From Candidatus Kaiserbacteria bacterium (GTDB lineage: Bacteria > Patescibacteriota > Minisyncoccia > Phycocordibacterales > UBA2100), in assembly GCA_003545515.1 (NCBI GenBank), contig DPYD01000039.1:1-17359 (forward strand): a stretch of 17,359 nt of DNA. The letters are read 5' to 3'. This document shows positions 13,374-17,359 of the stretch, piece by piece. The notes below the pieces were generated by a model. It was not told where the DNA came from. It saw nothing but the letters and a program-made list of their open reading frames with translations, and ran no database searches. The first letter of the stretch is position 1. The number at the start of each line of letters is the position of its first letter. Made by a program: the position numbers and the translations under genes.

Positions 13374-14479
13374 AGTACTTTAGAATTATGCACGCGTCTC
13401 TTTTTCATGCCGTCAGAAACCGCGCCTGCGCTTGCCCCGTTAGAGGCCTTACTGTCGCGAGCAGACCGCGGTGCGGTTTTGCCTCTAATGGGGTAGCCGA
13501 TAGCTTCTAAGAGCTGTTTCAATAAACGAGCATTGCTTTCTATCGTATTCAAGGGCTTCGCTTCTCCTTTCAAGCACTCGAAGAAGTAGTATGAATCGTC
13601 CACGTACATTTGTTCAGCCCATGATTTCTCACCTCCTTTTCCGGGGGTAGCGCCAGCTCCCGATTCGTCAAAGTCCGTCCATTGCTTGGTCCGCCGGTCA
13701 TAGTATTTCACAATGGCCGCTTTGTAGTCCCACACGATGATTCCATTCTCGCTGATGAGCTTGGTAGACCTGCCGTACGGAGTCTGGAGCATGTCGGTAT
13801 GAAGTATGATTTGCGGCCCTGATTTGAACTCGAGGACAAAATCAATGATGTCGTACGTGTCTATCTTGAGCTTCGATTTTTTCGCGTAGACCGCGTTCAT
13901 CTTTTTTATATCGCCGAAGATGTCGACGAGCCAATCAAGGTCGCACATGGCGTCAAGTCCGCCGCCCATTTCCCTCTTTGAAGGATAATAATCGGTGTAG
14001 GGCTCATACGGATGCCAATCGGGCAAATACTCCCCTATTTCTACGACACCCGAGAGTACAGGCCCAATGGCGCCTTCTTGTACGAGCTTCTTGATACGTT
14101 GCGTGGCTTTCAAAAACCGTACGTTACAGCTGACGTTCGCCACCAATTTCTTCTTCTGCACGTCTTTTTGCAGCGCGTCGAGACCTTTCGTTTTGTGCCA
14201 GACGGGATTTTCCACCATGAAATTCCAGCCATTCTTCACAGCGAGTTTCATATAGTAATAATGATCCGCAGGCGGAACGCAGATGAAAATCGCGTCAAAG
14301 TCCGAGCTTTCAAAATCTTTCTGGCTTTTCGACGTTTTAATGCCGAACTTTTCTTCCACCTCATATCTCCGATCGGGCCTCACATCCCACCCCGTGATGT
14401 CCTTGTAGCCGTACATCTGCGCATGTTTGATACGCCGCCTTCCCATAGAGCCGTTCCCTACAACGCCAATTTTTGTCAT
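13370..14479 (-). CDS. Gfo/Idh/MocA-family oxidoreductase-like protein, atypical active site
   Basis: A 369-aa protein with an N-terminal NAD(P)-binding Rossmann motif G8-N-G10-S-M-G13 and a GFO/IDH/MocA C-terminal half ('GGG' at 172-174). Family enzymes usually oxidise or reduce sugars or nucleotide sugars. Two usual catalytic elements look changed: the EKP motif reads E90-N91-P92, and the usual His of the 'GGG...H..D' helix appears as D180 in 'CDLDWL'. The cofactor site is present, so a non-redox or altered chemistry is possible. The last 30 residues are a Lys/Arg/Ser-rich tail. The gene overlaps its neighbours by 4 bp on both sides. Its place beside a SpsF-like gene suggests work on a surface monosaccharide precursor, perhaps an amino or acidic sugar (inference). 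Confidence 0.85.
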   Translation of the reverse strand: MTKIGVVGNGSMGRRRIKHAQMYGYKDITGWDVRPDRRYEVEEKFGIKTSKSQKDFESSDFDAIFICVPPADHYYYMKLAVKNGWNFMVENPVWHKTKGLDALQKDVQKKKLVANVSCNVRFLKATQRIKKLVQEGAIGPVLSGVVEIGEYLPDWHPYEPYTDYYPSKREMGGGLDAMCDLDWLVDIFGDIKKMNAVYAKKSKLKIDTYDIIDFVLEFKSGPQIILHTDMLQTPYGRSTKLISENGIIVWDYKAAIVKYYDRRTKQWTDFDESGAGATPGKGGEKSWAEQMYVDDSYYFFECLKGEAKPLNTIESNARLLKQLLEAIGYPIRGKTAPRSARDSKASNGASAGAVSDGMKKRRVHNSKVL

Positions 14480-15225
14480 GTGGAGGTTTTACTTAGTCTT
14501 AAATGCTTATACGCAGAGACGACGTCGTTGAATCGAAACGGGTGCGCAATATGCTTTGATCCCAAATATTCTATTATCTGACGGTTCCGCTCGAAATCTT
14601 CGGGTGTATCGATCGAAAGATAGATATCTGAAAAATCCACGCCTCTTGATTCGATAGCTATCGCCGGGAACTTTTCTTCATTCTCGCGGATATACGGCGT
14701 GACATGCTCCTTTTGAAATTCTGTCGTTGCATTTTGGTATGCCTCTTTGAGCGAGGCGACATCAAACAGTTCAAAATACAGGCCGTACGGAAACCCTGGA
14801 GTTAAACTGTTGGACATCAATCGATAGTATGGGTAGGTAGAATCAAAAAAAGTGATCAGGGCATCAATGATGTACGGATCCATAAAAATATCATCCGCCG
14901 TGATGCGCACGATAATATCCGTGTCCGATGCGCCGACGGCCTTTGCGGCCTTATGGAAACGCTCGAGCACATTGTCCTCACTCCCGCGAAAATAATTGAC
15001 GCCGTATTCCCGGGCGAATTCCTCGAGCGCATCATCCTCCTTTTTGCCGGTAGTCGCCACGACTATATCTGTGAGCTCTCGTGAATGCTTAATATTTTCG
15101 AGAAGGTGCCAGAGAACGGGTTTACCGGCGATCTCCTTCAGGATCTTTCCCGGCATTCTGGAAGAACCCATTCTTGCTTGAATAATCGCGATTTTCTTTT
15201 TCACCCCGTTAGAAGTCATAGCCAT
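14476..15225 (-). CDS. SpsF-like cytidylyltransferase-family protein
   Basis: A 249-aa nucleotidyltransferase of the SpsF / CMP-sugar synthetase type. The nucleotide-binding signature 'IQARMGSSRMPGKILKEIAG' spans residues 15-34, and a metal-site segment 'RITADDIFMDP' lies at 107-117. Length fits the SpsF group, whose members are often found in spore-coat and surface-glycan loci. It probably activates or modifies a sugar precursor used by the neighbouring genes. The ATG at 15225 directly follows the stop of the ABC transporter gene (TAA then ATG), and its own stop overlaps the next start by 4 bp, so translation is likely coupled. M3 at 15219 is an alternative start. The substrate is unknown. 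Confidence 0.85.
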   Translation of the reverse strand: MAMTSNGVKKKIAIIQARMGSSRMPGKILKEIAGKPVLWHLLENIKHSRELTDIVVATTGKKEDDALEEFAREYGVNYFRGSEDNVLERFHKAAKAVGASDTDIIVRITADDIFMDPYIIDALITFFDSTYPYYRLMSNSLTPGFPYGLYFELFDVASLKEAYQNATTEFQKEHVTPYIRENEEKFPAIAIESRGVDFSDIYLSIDTPEDFERNRQIIEYLGSKHIAHPFRFNDVVSAYKHLRLSKTST

Positions 15226-17028
15226 TTACTGACCGAGTGTATACACTCGGTAGAAATAAGAATCTGTATCCGCTAGGAGTTTTTTCGGAGAACCCTTCTC
15301 GGCGACTTTGCCTTCGGAGAGCACGATGAGCATATCGGAATCCATAATGGTCGAGAGGCGGTGCGCGATGGCGACGATGGTAACCTTCCCCTTTAATTCT
15401 TCGATGACACGCTTGATGTGTACCTCCGACTCATTGTCGAGAGCGCTAGTCGCTTCATCGAGAATGAGAAGTTGAGGTTTGCGCGCGAGCGCGCGAGCGA
15501 TCACGATACGTTGCCGCTCGCCAGCAGAGAGCTTGATGCCCCGTTCGCCGACTTTAGTGTCGAGCCCTTCGGGACTTTCTTTGATGAAACCATCGATATG
15601 CGCCATGCGCGCCGCTTCCATAATATCTTCGTCCGACATCGTGTCATCATAGAACGTGATGTTGTTGCGTATCGTATCCTGTAGAAGGAAGAATTCCTGT
15701 GACACATACGCGACTTTGTTGCGCCACTCCGAGAGCGCGATGGTGCGACAGTCGACGCCGTCCAATACTACAGATCCTTTGGCAGGATGAAGAAGGCGCA
15801 AGATGAGATCGACGCAGGTAGTTTTGCCCGCGCCCGAAGGGCCCACTATGCCCACCATGGAACCTTTCGGGATCGTGAATGAGACGTCTTTGAGGACTTC
15901 GCGACCCTCGTCGTATGCGAACGAGACGTTGTCGAATGACAGTTCAGAGTTAAAAACGAACGGTTTGTCTCCCTGCGCTTTTTCCTTCCACTCCCCCGCG
16001 GCGCTTTCGTAATTGATGACGCGCTCAAGGTGCGGCGCGAGTTCGCTCATGTACTGCACGTTGTTCTGTAGTTGCTGGACGTACGTAAAAATACGATAAA
16101 TGAGATAGAGCAACGCCGGAAGAGCGGCGAGCGAGATGAAGGGTGTCTTGAATGCGAGAGAAAGTATCGCCGCGATATATACGATGCCTATCGGCGCGAC
16201 GGCTTGCGTTGCGACCTGTTGCAGAATTTGTATGCGCCGCGCGAGCGCCTTTATCCCGGAAAACAAGCCCTCGCCGCGCGCTATCGCTTCTTCGGCGACC
16301 CCGTACGCCTTCACGGTCTTGAGTCCGCTTACGTGTTCGGTCACATGATGTAGCGTATCGCGATATAGCGACGCGCGTTCCGAGGAAATACCGTGTACAC
16401 GGTCCATGAGCGGGCGCAGCGTCACGAATATCAGGATGCCGAGCGCAAAGGTCGACAGCGTTACAAAGGGCGAGATAGAGAACGCCACAATAAGGTACAT
16501 GAGAAGGCTCGTCGCGAGCGTAATGGTGAAGCTCAGCTTCGTAAGCATCGCGGTCGCAGCCGGTGTATCAATCATCAAGCCCGTCTCGAGATTGCCTAGT
16601 TTTTGCCGTAATAGATACGGCCACGAAGCACGCAGGACCATGCTGAAGAGTTTCGAACGCGTGGCTCGTTCATACTCGGTCGTAATGCGTATCTGAATGT
16701 AGCTGAGCCATAGGGCGACAAACGCTTTACCTATGAAAAGTGCAACTACAAACGCGAGCAGATACTTCGGTACGAATGGAACGTGTAGAAATATAAAGAA
16801 GCTTTGTATCGCTTGTGACAGCATATCCGTCGCCGGATCATGCAGGCCAAGTATGAAGGTGAGAAGCGGAATGACCGCATTGATACCGATACCCTCGAGT
16901 AATCCACTGAGAAAACCGAGACCGGTTAGTGCGAGTATCTGCTTTGCATACGGCCTATAGGCGCGCCGCGCGAGCTGTGCAACGGCCAGCATCTGCCGAT
17001 ATATGTGAAGTGTATTGATACTTTCCAT
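15226..17028 (-). CDS. MsbA/PglK-like ABC exporter (fused permease-ATPase)
   Basis: A 600-aa half-transporter. An N-terminal membrane domain (about residues 28-330) has several hydrophobic segments, the first in 'ILALTGLGFLSGLLEGIGIN'. The C-terminal ATPase domain carries Walker A 'GPSGAGKTT' (about 396-404), a Q-loop in 'YVSQEFFLL', the signature 'LSAGERQR' (about 499-506), Walker B 'LLILDEATSALD' (about 515-526) and the H-loop 'AHRLST' (about 553-558). All key residues are present. As a homodimer in the cytoplasmic membrane it would flip or export a lipid-linked glycan or lipid; its place in a glycan operon favours a PglK-like role (inference). The ATG at 17028 is preceded by a weak AAAGA; an in-frame TGA at 17074-17076 limits upstream extension. 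Confidence 0.9.
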   Translation of the reverse strand: MESINTLHIYRQMLAVAQLARRAYRPYAKQILALTGLGFLSGLLEGIGINAVIPLLTFILGLHDPATDMLSQAIQSFFIFLHVPFVPKYLLAFVVALFIGKAFVALWLSYIQIRITTEYERATRSKLFSMVLRASWPYLLRQKLGNLETGLMIDTPAATAMLTKLSFTITLATSLLMYLIVAFSISPFVTLSTFALGILIFVTLRPLMDRVHGISSERASLYRDTLHHVTEHVSGLKTVKAYGVAEEAIARGEGLFSGIKALARRIQILQQVATQAVAPIGIVYIAAILSLAFKTPFISLAALPALLYLIYRIFTYVQQLQNNVQYMSELAPHLERVINYESAAGEWKEKAQGDKPFVFNSELSFDNVSFAYDEGREVLKDVSFTIPKGSMVGIVGPSGAGKTTCVDLILRLLHPAKGSVVLDGVDCRTIALSEWRNKVAYVSQEFFLLQDTIRNNITFYDDTMSDEDIMEAARMAHIDGFIKESPEGLDTKVGERGIKLSAGERQRIVIARALARKPQLLILDEATSALDNESEVHIKRVIEELKGKVTIVAIAHRLSTIMDSDMLIVLSEGKVAEKGSPKKLLADTDSYFYRVYTLGQ

Positions 17029-17143
17029 GGTCTTTAAATGTATGGTGTAGCACGTTGTGCGGGATACGGTTGTTCATTACTCTGCCAAGCGCAATCACAC
17101 CTCTATCCACTGCTCCTTCACCCCTCCCAAGAAAGCGGTGCGG
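17029..17143. other. 115-bp spacer between glycosyltransferase and ABC exporter genes
   Basis: No gene seen. It contains purine-rich GGGAGGGG and GAAGGAG on the minus strand, too far from the exporter ATG to act as its ribosome binding site. No clear terminator hairpin, so transcription may continue from the upstream glycosyltransferase gene. Confidence 0.45.
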
Positions 17144-17359
17144 TTACGAAGCGATCTGCGCACGCAGAAATGCGGCTATTGAATCGGCTCTTGAGGCCCA
17201 AGTGTAGCCGTGAACTTTAGTATACGCAAAATGCGCCTTTTTGCTCGCCGTTTCTGTTTTCTCCAGAACATCCACTATAGCGCTCGCCAAACCCGCCTCA
17301 TCATCAGGATTGAAAAAGAAAGCGGCTTCGTCCGTGAGGATTTCACGCAGACTCGGCAC
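17144..17359 (-). CDS. Glycosyltransferase (GT4/group 1) C-terminus, cut by window edge
   Basis: Only the last 72 codons (including the stop) are in the window; the first visible codon is an internal GTG (Val), not a proven start. 'PSLREILTDEAAFFFNPDD' followed by 'ASAIVDVLE' and 'YTWASRADSIAAFL' is typical of the C-terminal nucleotide-sugar-binding half of GT-B group 1 glycosyltransferases, where the segment corresponds to the E-containing donor-binding loop and terminal helix. It likely adds a sugar to the same surface glycan handled by the genes to its left. Donor and acceptor cannot be deduced. Confidence 0.8.
   Translation of the reverse strand: MPSLREILTDEAAFFFNPDDEAGLASAIVDVLEKTETASKKAHFAYTKVHGYTWASRADSIAAFLRAQIAS

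Noticed and set aside
14012..14581. 189-codon plus-strand open frame
   Set aside because: Antisense of the Gfo/Idh-like and SpsF-like genes, both clearly coding on the minus strand.

Overview
The window looks like an accessory and cell-surface island from a small-genome Patescibacteria/CPR bacterium, most likely Parcubacteria-like. That placement is inference. It rests on the Thr-rich 'ATTT/TTTS' style of the RHS proteins, the 'HGDHLGG' RHS core, scarce Shine-Dalgarno sequences, and a dense run of overlapping surface-glycan genes. TGA serves as a normal stop for several genes, which argues against the TGA-recoding CPR groups. All convincing genes lie on the minus strand, so transcription runs from right to left.

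Right part (17359 to about 11943). A cut-off glycosyltransferase C-terminus is followed by four tightly packed genes: an MsbA/PglK-type ABC exporter, a SpsF-like nucleotidyltransferase, a Gfo/Idh/MocA-fold protein lacking two usual catalytic residues, and a capsule-synthesis-type glycosyltransferase. They abut or overlap by 4 bp (ATGA) and probably make, activate and export a surface glycan.

Middle (about 11942 to 2722). A 353-bp gene-free stretch carries a perfect 10-bp dyad and a TATACT -10-like box. It precedes one very large gene (2860 aa) with a Sec signal peptide, SpvB/TcB region, six VCBS/FG-GAP repeats, TcB middle region, YD/RHS repeats, a WapA-like insert with the first DNRLRE domain and an Fn3-like domain, more YD repeats, a second DNRLRE domain, the RHS core, and a C-terminal toxin-like tip. 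Its probable immunity gene follows after 21 bp.

Left part (2721 to 1). Two short secreted 'orphan tip' cassettes follow in the same orientation. Each starts with its own conserved leader, signal peptide and linker, ending in the same HGDHLGG core found in the giant gene. Cassette 2 is complete: RHS core, nuclease-like toxin and a small immunity gene 5 bp downstream. Cassette 1 is broken just after the HGDHLGG codons, where a REP-associated tyrosine transposase (RAYT) element with 16-bp inverted ends lies.

Reading as a whole: this is a polymorphic-toxin locus with a large RHS carrier and a store of alternative tips joined at a 30-nt homology patch, next to a surface-glycan export operon. The tip-switching role, toxin activities and host lineage are inferred, not shown.
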